DNA from: Planctomycetota bacterium
Lineage (GTDB): Bacteria; Planctomycetota; UBA1135; UBA2386
Reading direction: 5' to 3'
Assembly (NCBI GenBank): GCA_025459175.1
Contig: JALORC010000118.1
Coordinates: forward strand, 1 to 37,850
DNA: 37,850 bases
Shown here: piece by piece, positions 1 to 8,676 of the stretch
Layout of the letters: the number at the start of each line of letters is the position of its first letter
How positions within the stretch are numbered: the stretch's first letter is position 1
Notes under the pieces: generated by a model
The model's database searches: none
Told to the model about the DNA's origin: nothing
What the model saw: only the letters and a program-made list of their open reading frames with translations
Made by a program: the position numbers and the translations under genes

Positions 1-169
1 GCAGCGACAGCACCTCGGCGATGATCGCTGGTTCCGCATCCGCTGCGCGCACCATCGCCTCGCGCTGCGCCGGCGGCAGCGCATGCGCCTGCTCGAACAA
101 CCCCCGTACCCGCGCGAAGTGCGCACGCGACGGATCGGGATCCGAGGGAGACGAGGTGCCGTTCTTCAT
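1..169 (-). CDS. Ser/Thr protein kinase, N-terminal fragment (cut by window edge)
   Basis: Only the first 56 codons lie in the window; the gene runs off the left edge. It begins with an ATG at 169 and reads MKNGTSSPSDPDPSRAHF, then a helical stretch containing VRGLFEQAHALPPAQREA and AEPAIIAEVLSLL. This matches the pre-kinase leader found in many planctomycete and acidobacterial Ser/Thr kinases (form 'RxLFexALxLPxxxRxAfl...A..DpaL.aEVesLL'). No catalytic motif is visible, so the kinase call rests on this leader and on the neighbouring ECF sigma factor gene, a frequent partner in these bacteria. It is divergent from that gene. A different protein carrying the same leader cannot be excluded. Confidence 0.55.
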   Translation of the reverse strand, partial: MKNGTSSPSDPDPSRAHFARVRGLFEQAHALPPAQREAMVRAADAEPAIIAEVLSL

Positions 170-443
170 GCCGTCGACTCTGCTGCCGAGACTTGGCGCA
201 GTGTGCGGCGCTCAGGGCCGGCGGGCAAGCAGATGGGGCGGCGCGAGGACTGGTCCGCCCCCGTGTCCCTTGGCACCGGCCGCGCCGGCTGGCTACCGTT
301 CCCGCCGATGACGAGCGCATCGCCGCAGCCGCAGCCGCCGACCTCGATCGCCGAAGCCGCCGAGGCGCGGAGCCCGAGCCTGCGGGGGCTGATCCGCGAC
401 CGCCGAACAGGGCCCGGGCGCGGTCCACAGCCCGGTCAGCCTG

Positions 444-836
444 GTGCACGAGGCGTTCTTGCGGTTGGTGCACCAGCCGAAGATCACCGCCGGCGGCAAG
501 CTGTTCTTCGAGGCCTGCGTGGCGCAGGAGTATCGACGGATCCAGATCGACGCGATCCGCCGCCGCCAGGCAGGCAAGCGCGGCGGCGGGGTCCGGCACG
601 AGTCGGTCGCCGACCAGAGCGGGTTGTCGACGACGGGCACGCTGGACCTGTTCGAGATCGACGACGCGATGCAGGATCTGGCTCGCCTCGACCCGGAGCT
701 GGCGCAGATCGCCGACCTGAAGCTGTTCGGCGGTTTCACGATCGAGCAGTGCGCCGAGGTCACCGGCTGTTCGCCGCGCACGGTCGACAGCGCCTGGGCG
801 CTCGCGCGCAGTTGGCTGCAGCGGCGGCTCGCCTGA
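444..836 (+). CDS. ECF-type sigma factor (LVHEA family), 5' part apparently frameshifted
   Basis: An RNA polymerase sigma factor of the planctomycete/acidobacterial ECF type (Sigma70_ECF, TIGR02999-like). The diagnostic LVHEAFLRLV of region 2 stands at the very start, followed by RIQIDAIRRRQAGKRGGG. Region 4 is complete: LARLDPELAQIADLKLFGG, then a helix-turn-helix with GCSPRTVDSAWALARSW. The first in-frame start is a GTG at 444, inside region 2, giving 130 residues against the usual 175-190. The same frame is open back to 393, where a TGA closes it. A second frame begins with ATG at 308, preceded by TACCGT, and reads MTSASPQPQPPTSIAEAAEA. One +1 shift near 400-425 would join the two into about 175 residues, the normal size. 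A real mutation and a sequence error look alike here. Confidence 0.75.
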   Translation: MHEAFLRLVHQPKITAGGKLFFEACVAQEYRRIQIDAIRRRQAGKRGGGVRHESVADQSGLSTTGTLDLFEIDDAMQDLARLDPELAQIADLKLFGGFTIEQCAEVTGCSPRTVDSAWALARSWLQRRLA

Positions 837-890
837 CGGGTTGCAGCGGCCGTGCCAGGACCGGGCCGTGCGTGGCTCTCGCTGGTGGTC

Positions 891-896
891 TATGGT
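891..896 (+). promoter_or_regulatory. -10-like box TATGGT, 6 nt before the ATG at 903
   Basis: TATGGT is separated from the ATG by six bases (CCTGAG). No Shine-Dalgarno is evident. It is one of twelve identically placed boxes in the window and suggests a leaderless transcript. No clear -35 element is seen. Confidence 0.5.
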
Positions 897-902
897 CCTG
901 AG

Positions 903-3278
903 ATGGGGTTCCGAAACTGCTGCCGGATCGGTGCCGCGCTGCTGTGCGCGGCGCTCGGGTCGGCCCAGGCCAACATCGAAGTGCAGGGCCGCGTCCTCGA
1001 TACCGAGGGCAAGCCGGTCGCCGCAGCAGCGCTGGCGGTGATCGAACATCCGGATCAGCTCGACGTCGCGGGGTTGCTGCGCAGTCCGCCGTTCACCACG
1101 GACCCGAACGGACGCTATCGCTGCGAAATGGCGCCCGGCCGCACGCTGGTGGTGGCGGCGCGCGATCGGCAAGTCGTCGCGGTGCGCGGTCGGTTGCGCA
1201 ACCACGGCGCCGTCGAGCTGCCCCCCGTGGTGCTGTTGCCGGCCACGACGCTGCGCGGTCGCGTACGCGATGCGGACGGCAAGCCGATCCGCGGTGCGAC
1301 CGTGCTCGTCGAGGACTCCCTGCCCGAGAACCCGGTGGCGTCGATCCGGCTGCTGTCCGCCGCGCGCACCGATGCCGATGGGGTCTTCGTCGTGCCTGGA
1401 GTTCCGTTCACCGGCATGCAGCTGATCGTGCATGCGCTCGGATTCGCGTCGCTGGGGCAGCGGGTGTCGCACGACTCGCCGCTCGATGTCGCGCTGGCTG
1501 CCACCGGCGTCGTGCAAGGCACCGTGCTGCGCGCGGATGGCAAACCGGTCCAGGACGCCATCGTCCAACCGTCGGCGATCGAAGCGCTCGGCCCGGTCGC
1601 TCGCGTCGTCACCGACTCACTGGGGCGGTTCACGATGACCGTGCCGCCGGTGCCGCGGTTCCGGATCGAAGCGCGCTCGGCTGGCTCGACCGCGGAGTAT
1701 CGCAGCGGCTGGCTGCGCGGGGCCGAAGCTGGTGTCGAGGTCCGTGCCGTCGAGGCCGTGGCCGAGGACGCGACGGTCAGCGAAGGCATGGGTGCGGTGA
1801 TCGTGCGCTGCGTCGACGCCGAGACCGGGGCGCCGATCCGACGGTTCCAGTGGTCCTACTGCGGACCTGGCGTCGGCAGCTGGGCGAACGCCATGCTGGC
1901 GCATCGATCCACTCGCACCGCCGCCGAGGGCGAGGCGATCGTCACCGTATCTTCGCGCCGCGAGCGGTCGGGTTGGGTGGTCGTCGATGCTCCGGGGCGT
2001 GGCTTCGCCGTTCGCGAGCTGCCGGCCGGCGCTGCCGAGCCGATGCTCGTCGAGCTCTACCCGGAGTCGGTGTTGGTCGGTCGGGTCGTCGATGCCGAAA
2101 CCGGGCGCGCCGCGGTGGGCGCAGCGGTGCGCGCGCTGCCGCGCAACAATCTGCACGGCCGCGGGCCGGATCCGTTCGCCGACGGGGCGATCACCGATGC
2201 CGATGGTCGCTATCGGATCGAAGGGCTGCCCAGCGGCCCGATCGACGTGCAGGTCCACGGCCGCGGCCGCCCGGCGGCGGTCGCCCGTCGCTGTGTGCTC
2301 GAGATCGGCAAGACCACCAGCCTCGACCTCGAAGTGCCGCCGGCGCGGTTCCTCGAGGTCGAGCTGGTCGGCGAGCTGCCGGCGGAGAGCCTCGCGCACC
2401 TGCGCCTGCTCGAGGGCTCGTTCGTCCGCGGCGTCGACCAACCGATGTCGCTGTGGGGCGGCTTGCCAGTGCCGCCGGAGACGCCGCTCGCGGGCCTGCG
2501 CCGTCTGCGCCTGGGCCCGCTCGACGTCGGGGAACTGCGCGGTCGCATCGTCGTGCCCGGTCGCCACCGCACCGGCAGCGAGGTCACGATCCAACTCGGG
2601 CCGCTCACCGATGGTCCGCTGCAGTTGCCCGACCTGCGCTTTGCTGCCCATGCCGGTCGCGTCGAGCTGCCGTCGACGGTGGAGCCCACCCGCATCGCCG
2701 TGTTCGCGCGGCGATGCACCGCGGCGGGGCGCGAGCCAACCTACGAGCTCACGCCGTCGGCCGCAGCCCTGCGCAGTGACGGCACGTTCGGGATCGACCT
2801 GCTGCCGGGCCGCTACGTGTTCCAGGTCGTCGATCTCGAGACCGGCATCGCGTTCTTCACCGAGCGTGAGGATCGAGAGCTCGATGCGACGACGGCGCGT
2901 GCGTCGATCGAATTGCGACCTGCGTTGCACTGGCTGCACCTCGAGCTGGTGCCAGCAGCGGGGGCGGAGCTGGGCGTGTCCTGGCTCGACCTGTCGGTGC
3001 CGCGGCAACGGGAAGGGGTGCCGGTCCGGTTCCAGTGGCAGAACTACGACAACGGCGCCGAGCTCGACCGTTGGCCGTGCCCGGCCGGCGCTCGCAAGGT
3101 GCAGTGGCTGCTGCCACCAGGAACCGTGCAGCTGGTCGCGAAGCGGGTCGGCGCCGATGGGGCGCCGCGGGTCGTGGGCAGCGAGACCGTCGAGGTCCTG
3201 GCCGGCGAGCAGCGACTGAGCATGCGCATCGCACCGGTCGAGGTGGTTGGGCTGCCGGCGGGAGAGGTGGGCAAGTAG
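903..3278 (+). CDS. Secreted protein with carboxypeptidase-regulatory-like repeats
   Basis: A 791-residue exported protein. The ATG at 903 opens a signal peptide (MGFRNCCRIGAALLCAALGS, cleavage probably after AQA) and is preceded by a TATGGT box; an in-frame extension to 852 adds only non-signal residues and is disfavoured. Four segments have the carboxypeptidase-D regulatory-like pattern 'G.V.D..GKP..gA.V': near residues 27 (VLDTEGKPVAAAAL), 117 (VRDADGKPIRGATV), 204 (VLRADGKPVQDAIV) and 391 (VVDAETGRAAVGAAV). Each is followed by a 'T/D.dG.y.i..lp.g' strand pattern. Such beta-sandwich modules usually mediate adhesion or surface assembly. The C-terminal 350 residues are beta-rich and not recognised. 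No peptidase domain is present, so an enzymatic role is not supported. Confidence 0.8.
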   Translation: MGFRNCCRIGAALLCAALGSAQANIEVQGRVLDTEGKPVAAAALAVIEHPDQLDVAGLLRSPPFTTDPNGRYRCEMAPGRTLVVAARDRQVVAVRGRLRNHGAVELPPVVLLPATTLRGRVRDADGKPIRGATVLVEDSLPENPVASIRLLSAARTDADGVFVVPGVPFTGMQLIVHALGFASLGQRVSHDSPLDVALAATGVVQGTVLRADGKPVQDAIVQPSAIEALGPVARVVTDSLGRFTMTVPPVPRFRIEARSAGSTAEYRSGWLRGAEAGVEVRAVEAVAEDATVSEGMGAVIVRCVDAETGAPIRRFQWSYCGPGVGSWANAMLAHRSTRTAAEGEAIVTVSSRRERSGWVVVDAPGRGFAVRELPAGAAEPMLVELYPESVLVGRVVDAETGRAAVGAAVRALPRNNLHGRGPDPFADGAITDADGRYRIEGLPSGPIDVQVHGRGRPAAVARRCVLEIGKTTSLDLEVPPARFLEVELVGELPAESLAHLRLLEGSFVRGVDQPMSLWGGLPVPPETPLAGLRRLRLGPLDVGELRGRIVVPGRHRTGSEVTIQLGPLTDGPLQLPDLRFAAHAGRVELPSTVEPTRIAVFARRCTAAGREPTYELTPSAAALRSDGTFGIDLLPGRYVFQVVDLETGIAFFTEREDRELDATTARASIELRPALHWLHLELVPAAGAELGVSWLDLSVPRQREGVPVRFQWQNYDNGAELDRWPCPAGARKVQWLLPPGTVQLVAKRVGADGAPRVVGSETVEVLAGEQRLSMRIAPVEVVGLPAGEVGK

Positions 3279-3352
3279 CCGCGAGCAGCAGTGCCGCTGC
3301 CACCGTGCACGCTGCGCGACGTCCAGCCACCTCAGCCGGCGGGTAAACAAGA

Positions 3353-3378
3353 CCTCGCGTGGCTCTGGCTGCGCGAGG
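3353..3378 (-). terminator. Rho-independent terminator of the DUF433/DUF5615 operon
   Basis: On the minus strand, ten bases after the toxin stop codon, CCTCGCG and CGCGAGG form a perfect 7-bp stem with a 12-base loop. It is followed at once by TCTTGTTT, a T-rich tract (revcomp of 3345-3352). This is the best intrinsic terminator in the window. Confidence 0.75.
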
Positions 3379-3387
3379 GGGCGGCTT

Positions 3388-3747
3388 TCACTCTGGAGTC
3401 GGCGTCCAGCTGATGCGTACTCGTCCGCCTCGCACCGTGATGACGGCGCGTCGTGCAAGCGCCTCGGAGTGCTTCGCCAAAAGCTCTAAGAAGATGGCGA
3501 TTCGCTCGTTGGCCGGGCAGTCCGGCAAGCGGACCAGACCGCGATGGGGGCGTCGGTCCACGAACAGGAGCTGGCCGAAGTCCTGGTCGATCGTCACCAG
3601 AATACGGTCTTCGTTGATGGCGACCTGCAGCAGAGCTTCGTCGCCGGGATCGGTGCCCAGGCTGCCGCAATCCGTAACGTCGTGACCAAGTTCCCTCAGC
3701 CAGCGAGCCAGGCGAGCGCCTGCACATCGATCGACGAGGAACCGCAC
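3388..3747 (-). CDS. DUF5615 PIN-like protein, probable toxin
   Basis: A 119-residue protein of the DUF5615 (PIN-like) family, proposed toxin nucleases found next to DUF433 proteins. Visible hallmarks are the N-terminal FLVDRCAG with Asp6, the LGHDV strand, the acidic pair Asp36-Glu37 and ILVTIDQDFG with Asp54 and Asp56, which match the acidic metal-site pattern of PIN folds. It starts with GTG at 3747, four bases after the stop of the DUF433 gene, so translation is probably coupled. The pair ends in a terminator at 3353-3378. The toxin role is inferred from family and gene order; nuclease activity of DUF5615 is not shown by the sequence itself. Confidence 0.85.
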   Translation of the reverse strand: MRFLVDRCAGARLARWLRELGHDVTDCGSLGTDPGDEALLQVAINEDRILVTIDQDFGQLLFVDRRPHRGLVRLPDCPANERIAIFLELLAKHSEALARRAVITVRGGRVRISWTPTPE

Positions 3748-3751
3748 GGAT

Positions 3752-3994
3752 TCAGCCGACCTTGATGTTGTCGATCGAATCGTGGGCGATCACCGCGTGG
3801 GCATACGCGAGGCACGCCTGGATGTCCGCCGGTTCCAGTCCAGGGTAGTCATCCAGCAGCTCTGTCATGGGCACACCTTGCGCCAACAGTCCGAGGATCA
3901 TCTCCACCGAGATGCGCAGGTCGCGGATCACCGGCTTGCCGCCGAAGATCTTCGCGCTCGAGGTGATGCGCCCGAGGAGGGTGGGATCGATCAT
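3752..3994 (-). CDS. DUF433 family protein, probable antitoxin
   Basis: An 80-residue DUF433 protein. The family core, a winged/HTH-like DNA-binding fold, is plain: KIFGGKPVIRDLRISVEMIL, then LAQGVPMTELLDDYPGLEPADIQACLAYA. It precedes the DUF5615 gene by four bases, the usual antitoxin-first order, and probably represses its own promoter and neutralises the partner. The ATG at 3994 is supported by the start of the homology (MIDPTLLGRIT) and by the TATACT box six bases upstream; the frame remains open further upstream, but without homology. Confidence 0.88.
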   Translation of the reverse strand: MIDPTLLGRITSSAKIFGGKPVIRDLRISVEMILGLLAQGVPMTELLDDYPGLEPADIQACLAYAHAVIAHDSIDNIKVG

Positions 3995-4000
3995 GGCAGT

Positions 4001-4006
4001 AGTATA
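4001..4006 (-). promoter_or_regulatory. -10 box TATACT of the toxin-antitoxin operon, 6 nt before the ATG
   Basis: On the minus strand TATACT (five of six matches to TATAAT) is followed by six bases (ACTGCC) and the ATG of the DUF433 gene. It is the best-conserved example of the window's leaderless-type boxes. There is no recognisable TTGACA-like -35. Confidence 0.6.
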
Positions 4007-4103
4007 GAGGACTTGCAGGGGATTCGGAGGTGAGGGGGCGGTCGGCAGGAACATGGCCACCTCGTCTTGGTGCAGCGGCTGCCCTCGATCATCCCTCCCG
4101 CCG

Positions 4104-5993
4104 TCAGCCGAGTTCGAACGCGCTGCGGTAGCAGGCGTGTTGCTGCAGATGCTCGACCAACCCGCACAGATCGCGATCGTGCGCCAGCGTCGCACTGTCG
4201 CCGATCACCGTCAGGTGCCGCCGCGCGCGCGTCAGCGCGACGTTGAGCCGCCGCAGCTCGGCGAGGAAGCCGACCTCGCCCTGCTCGTTGCTGCGCACCA
4301 GCGACACGATCACCGCTTCCTTCTCGCGCCCCTGCAGACCGTCGACGGTGCCGATCTCGAGTTCCACGTCGCCGCCGAGCCGGCTGCGCAGCAGCTGCAC
4401 CTGCGCGTTGTACGGCGTGATCACCGCGATCGCGGCCGCCGGCACGTTCGCCTCGCGCAGCGCGGTGACGATGCGCACCACCAGTTCGGCCTCGCCGGGG
4501 TTGCTCTTGCTGCCCTCGTCGTCGCCGACCGTCTCCTCGTGACCGCAGCCGGCGGTGTCGACGAAGCACAGTGGTTCGCCGGTCCACTCGTTGTGCACGA
4601 CCTCGGGCAGGTCGGTCAGCAGGTGCGAACGCACGGCCGGTGCGGCCTGCAGCTGGCCGCCGTAGAGCCGCGCCGACGACCAGCCCATGATGCGTTCGTG
4701 CATGCGGTACTGCACCGTCAGCATGCGGCCGATCGCGGTGCCGTGCGCGGAGTCCATCAGCCGTTCGAACAGCGTGCGCGCGAGGCCGCCGTCGGCGGCT
4801 TCCGGCGACTGGATCGTCGGCGGCAGCTGGCGGTGGTCGCCGGCCAGCACCGTGCGCTTGCCGCGCGGCAGCGCGATCCAGCACGCCGCTTCGAGCGCCT
4901 GCGCCGCTTCGTCGATGACGACGCGATCGAACGGGCGCTCGAACAGCAGCTCGTTGGCGGCGCCGGTCGTGGTGGCCAGCACCACCTCGGCGCCGTCGAC
5001 GAAGCCCTTGGTGATCGCGCCCTCGAGCTGGCGCAGTTCGGCGCGCAGTGCCTTCACCGAGCTGCGCGCGGCGAAGCGGTCCTGGCGCGACTTGGCGCGG
5101 TGCACCGCGCGCAGGCCCTGGTCGACCTCGCGCCTGACGTCGCGCAGCAGCTTCTGCTCGGGCGCGTCCTGCACCAGCGCCGACAGCGACACGTCGCGCA
5201 CCGCCGCCTGCACACGCGCAGGGTGGCCGAGGCGAACGATCTTCAGGCCGGCGCGCAGCAACCGCTCGGCGAGGTTGTCGACGGCGACGTTGGACGGTGC
5301 GCAGGCGAGGATGCGTTCGCCGCGGGCCACGCACTGGCGGATCAGCTCGACCACGGCGGTGGTCTTGCCGGTGCCGGGCGGGCCGTGGATCAGCGCCACG
5401 TGCTCGGCGCGCAGTGCGTTGGCGACCGCCTCGCGTTGGGTCGGGTCCAGGCTCTGGTCGAACCATTCGATCGCCTCGGTCGGCGGCTTCGGCGCGAACA
5501 CCGGGTCGCGCTCGCCGAACATAACGTCGAGGAAGCGCGCCTCGTCGCCCTTCTGCTCGCGCTGCAGGCCGCGCAGCGCGGTGTCGAGCCGGCGGTACGT
5601 CACGTCGGTGACGATCTGGTCGATGCGCACGAGGCTCGGCAGGTCGACTTCGTCGTCGTCGAGCGCGATCGTGATCTGGTCGCCGCGCGCGCGCACGAAC
5701 ACCGCGGTGCACAGCGGCTTGTCGTCGCGGTTCTGCCGCACCGCGATCACCGAGCCGGGGCCGAAGCGGTGCGACGGCAGGCCGTCGCCGCGGCTCGGCC
5801 GCAGCACCGCGTGCAGGCGGCCGCCGAAGCCAGGTTCGAGATCGACGACCTCGAGCCGCAGCAGCGAGACGCCGCGCGCCTGCAGGTCGGCATCGCTGCG
5901 CGTGCGCAGCAGCCGTTCGGCCTCGGCGATCTCGGCGTCGCGTTCGAGGCGCAGCAGGCGCAGTTGCTCGGTGGCGAAGGGACGGCGGTCCAT
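4104..5993 (-). CDS. SF1 helicase of the UPF1/IGHMBP2 (SMUBP-2) type
   Basis: A 629-residue ATP-dependent helicase of superfamily 1B. Motifs in order: the Q-like DPTQREAV (about 183-190), Walker A GPPGTGKTT (204-212), CAPSNVAVDNL (motif Ia), DEAAQ Walker B (361-365), GDHRQLPPT (385-393, motif III), QYRMH (428-432), ITPYNAQV, TVDGLQGREKEAVIVS (549-564, motif V) and ALTRARRHLTVIGD (586-599, motif VI). The N-terminal 170 residues resemble the beta-barrel/stalk of IGHMBP2-like proteins. It probably unwinds RNA or DNA 5'-3'; the cellular substrate in bacteria is unclear. The ATG at 5993 is preferred to a GTG at 6026 because the homology starts there and a CACGCT box lies six bases upstream. Confidence 0.9.
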   Translation of the reverse strand: MDRRPFATEQLRLLRLERDAEIAEAERLLRTRSDADLQARGVSLLRLEVVDLEPGFGGRLHAVLRPSRGDGLPSHRFGPGSVIAVRQNRDDKPLCTAVFVRARGDQITIALDDDEVDLPSLVRIDQIVTDVTYRRLDTALRGLQREQKGDEARFLDVMFGERDPVFAPKPPTEAIEWFDQSLDPTQREAVANALRAEHVALIHGPPGTGKTTAVVELIRQCVARGERILACAPSNVAVDNLAERLLRAGLKIVRLGHPARVQAAVRDVSLSALVQDAPEQKLLRDVRREVDQGLRAVHRAKSRQDRFAARSSVKALRAELRQLEGAITKGFVDGAEVVLATTTGAANELLFERPFDRVVIDEAAQALEAACWIALPRGKRTVLAGDHRQLPPTIQSPEAADGGLARTLFERLMDSAHGTAIGRMLTVQYRMHERIMGWSSARLYGGQLQAAPAVRSHLLTDLPEVVHNEWTGEPLCFVDTAGCGHEETVGDDEGSKSNPGEAELVVRIVTALREANVPAAAIAVITPYNAQVQLLRSRLGGDVELEIGTVDGLQGREKEAVIVSLVRSNEQGEVGFLAELRRLNVALTRARRHLTVIGDSATLAHDRDLCGLVEHLQQHACYRSAFELG

Positions 5994-5999
5994 CGCGAC

Positions 6000-6005
6000 A
6001 GCGTG
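6000..6005 (-). promoter_or_regulatory. -10-like box CACGCT, 6 nt before the helicase ATG
   Basis: CACGCT-N6-ATG on the minus strand. It differs from the TACGCT boxes at 32.3, 33.6 and 34.5 kb only in the first base. It also helped to choose the start, so it is weaker independent evidence. Confidence 0.35.
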
Positions 6006-6150
6006 CCGGGGACGGTGGTCCTGCACCAGCGCGGAGCGGCGCCGTTCGCGCGCACGGCGCAGCGTTCGGCACGCCGCGCCGAGAAGGCGGCTCCTTGGAA
6101 GGCGCGGCTGGCGGAGCTGCCGCCGGCGCGGTGAAGCCAGCGCGGCACCT

Positions 6151-8670
6151 TCAGAACAGCCGCAGCATCAGCGCGTTCGAGGTCGCGATGCGCTGGATGT
6201 TGCCGAACGCATCGAGGTCGAACTGCGCGAACTGGTGGTAGAGCTTCGCTCCGACCAGGGCTGCGCTGCTCGGCAGCAGCACGACTGCGGTGGCAACGCC
6301 GGCGGCGGGCAGCAGCGCCGTCGTGATGTCCGGCGACGGCACCAGCTCGCAACCGGGCAGCGCGCCCGGCAGCAACAACGCCAACGGGATCTGGGTCGTC
6401 AGGAACGAGCCGCCGTAGACGGCGAGCGCGATCGAGGTCGGCGTGAAGCCGTTCGCCTGCGTGACCAGCGTGCCGCCGAGCTGTGCTGGCTGCACCGTGC
6501 TGGCAGTCATCGCACCGGCCGGGCCGATGCACAGCGTCGGCACGGCGGCCGCGAACGGCGCGCAGTTCGGCGTGTAGCGCACGAGATCGCCGGTGGGCGT
6601 GACGTCGACGCGCGGCGCACCGCAGACCAGCAGGTCGCCGTTGGGCAGGCGCTGCCAGTCGGTCGGCGCTCCGATGCGTGCCACCGGCCAGAAGGCGCCG
6701 TTGCTCCACCGTGCCAGGTTCTGCATCGGCAGGCCGCCGAGCTCGAGCATGGGGCCGGCGACCAGCACGTCGCCGTTCGGCTCGCGCGTGATCAGCGTGC
6801 CCCTCGGCTGGTTCTCGCGGCACGCGGTGCCGAGCGGCGACCAGGTCGTGCCGTTCCACCGCGCCGCGACGTGGCGCGCGGAGCCGAAGTAGAACTCGCC
6901 GGCGACCAGGATTTCGCCGTTGGCCTCGGCTTCGATGGCGAACGACGGGCCGCCAGGGCCGGTGCCGATCGCCTGCCAGGCGCTGCCGTTCCAGCGCACG
7001 ATGCGCTCGGCGGTCGAGCCGGCCCAGAAGTAGAAGTAGCCGCCGACGATCAGGTCGCCGTTCGGCGCCGCATCCATCGCGGTGATCAGCCCGCCGAGCG
7101 GCCCCGGCAGCGTGCTCCAGCTGGTGCCGTTCCACAGGTGCACCTGGTCGGGCGATGCCACGGCGACATCGTCGTTCGGCAGCACGGCCATGGCGATCGG
7201 GTTGGCGATCGGCGGCACCAGCGGGTTCCACGCGGTGCCGTTCCAGAGCGCCAGGATGTGCTGCCCCGGATGGACGGTGCTCGTGCGCATGCGCGCGACC
7301 AGGTCGCCGTTGCTGCGCCGAGCCAACTGAACGACTGGCGCCGACAGGCCGGCGCCGAGCGCCTGCCACGTGCTGCCGGTCCATTCGGCGATGCCGGCAG
7401 CGGCGACGCCGCCGATCGCATGGAACGAGCCGCCGACGACGTAGCCGCTCGGCGTCGCGGTCGCGCACAGCACGCGGCCGTCCTGGTCGCCGCTGCCGAG
7501 GCCGGACCAGCTGCCGTTCCAACTCGCGACGCGCGCCGCCGGCACGCCACAGTTGTCGAACGAGCCGCTGGCCACCAGTTCGCCGTTGCTGCGGGCCGCG
7601 AGGCTCGTCACCACCGCGTCGGCGGTGGCGAGCAGGCTCCACGGCGTGTTCGCGGCACTCGCCGTCTGCACGCTCCACGTGGAGTTGGATGCCATGGCGA
7701 CGGCGACGCCGCCGCCGGCCAGGGGGGCCAGTGCGGTGGCTCGGCCGAGCAGCGTCGTCGTGCCGAACGTCTGCCAGCTGGTGCCGTCGAACGCACGTAC
7801 CGCGGTGCCGCCCGACGCGTAGCCGGCGGCGAGCAGTGTGCCCGTGGACGTCTCGGCCAGTGCGTTGCAGGAGCGCAGCAAGGTCGTGTTGCTGATGCCG
7901 AGGCTCGTCCAACCCGAGCCGTTCCAGCGGTAGAGGCCGCACTCGGCGACGACGCCGAGGCCGATGTAGCTCTCGTCGTTGGCGAGCACCAATTCGCCGT
8001 TCTGCAGTGCCAGGATCGCCGTGCCGCCGGCGGCCACCGGGCTGGTCGGCAACTGCGGCAGTGGCGTCCACGTCGAACCGTTCCATCGGGTCGCGGCGTC
8101 GCCGGACGACGACAGGTTGCCACAGACGACGACGTCGCCGTTCGGCAGGCAGGCGACCCCGGCGAGGGGGACGGGGTCGGCCGTCGTCACGCCAGCACCG
8201 AGCGAGGCCCAAGTCGTGCCGTTCCAGCGCGCGACGTTCCGGGCCGCGGTGTCGCCGGCGTGCGTGAACGAGCCGACGACGAGCAGCGAGTGGTCCGGAG
8301 CCACCGCCAGCGCCGTGACGCTCCCTGCTCCGCTCGGGAGCGACGGGGTGCTCGGCCACCGCGTCGCCACACGGAGGCCGGGTCCTAGCGCACTCCAGCT
8401 CGCAGTGGCGAAGTCGTAGACCGCGAGGTTGTTCGCGGCAACGCCGCCCGCCACCGTGAACGTGCCGCCGACGACGAGGCGTTCGGCCAAGGGGCCGGGC
8501 CCGTCGGGGTCCCACAACTGGCTGCACAGGATCGCACCGTCGACGGTCGAGCGCTGCAGCAGCGGCACGAACTGGGGATCGCACTGCGCGATCCCCGTGC
8601 TCGCCATGGTGACAGCCAGGAGCCAGGACTGCGGCGAGCGGGGGAGCAGGCGCCGCGGCGACGTATTCAT
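6151..8670 (-). CDS. Secreted repeat protein, probable beta-propeller with C-terminal tail domain
   Basis: An 839-residue exported protein starting with a signal peptide (MNTSPRRLLPRSPQSWLLAV..., ending near GIAQC). The body holds about twelve repeats of roughly 50 residues with two signatures: WNGTTW-like strands (W-N-G-[ST]-x-W-x-x-L-G) and N-G-[DE]-[LIV]-x-V-x-G. These resemble kelch or delta-60 type propeller blades, so one or two beta-propellers are likely. The last ~110 residues form a different, proline/leucine-rich beta domain ending in TSNALMLRLF, which recurs at the C-termini of the proteins at 24902-26047 and 28399-29568. Function is unknown; surface display or secretion is inferred. 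A TAGCCT box precedes the ATG by six bases. Confidence 0.8.
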   Translation of the reverse strand: MNTSPRRLLPRSPQSWLLAVTMASTGIAQCDPQFVPLLQRSTVDGAILCSQLWDPDGPGPLAERLVVGGTFTVAGGVAANNLAVYDFATASWSALGPGLRVATRWPSTPSLPSGAGSVTALAVAPDHSLLVVGSFTHAGDTAARNVARWNGTTWASLGAGVTTADPVPLAGVACLPNGDVVVCGNLSSSGDAATRWNGSTWTPLPQLPTSPVAAGGTAILALQNGELVLANDESYIGLGVVAECGLYRWNGSGWTSLGISNTTLLRSCNALAETSTGTLLAAGYASGGTAVRAFDGTSWQTFGTTTLLGRATALAPLAGGGVAVAMASNSTWSVQTASAANTPWSLLATADAVVTSLAARSNGELVASGSFDNCGVPAARVASWNGSWSGLGSGDQDGRVLCATATPSGYVVGGSFHAIGGVAAAGIAEWTGSTWQALGAGLSAPVVQLARRSNGDLVARMRTSTVHPGQHILALWNGTAWNPLVPPIANPIAMAVLPNDDVAVASPDQVHLWNGTSWSTLPGPLGGLITAMDAAPNGDLIVGGYFYFWAGSTAERIVRWNGSAWQAIGTGPGGPSFAIEAEANGEILVAGEFYFGSARHVAARWNGTTWSPLGTACRENQPRGTLITREPNGDVLVAGPMLELGGLPMQNLARWSNGAFWPVARIGAPTDWQRLPNGDLLVCGAPRVDVTPTGDLVRYTPNCAPFAAAVPTLCIGPAGAMTASTVQPAQLGGTLVTQANGFTPTSIALAVYGGSFLTTQIPLALLLPGALPGCELVPSPDITTALLPAAGVATAVVLLPSSAALVGAKLYHQFAQFDLDAFGNIQRIATSNALMLRLF

Positions 8671-8676
8671 CGCTCC

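Noticed and set aside
4053..8388. Two long plus-strand open frames opposite the helicase and the repeat protein
   Set aside because: Low-complexity Arg/Ala/Gln/Ser-rich translation without motifs; the minus-strand genes explain the sequence fully.
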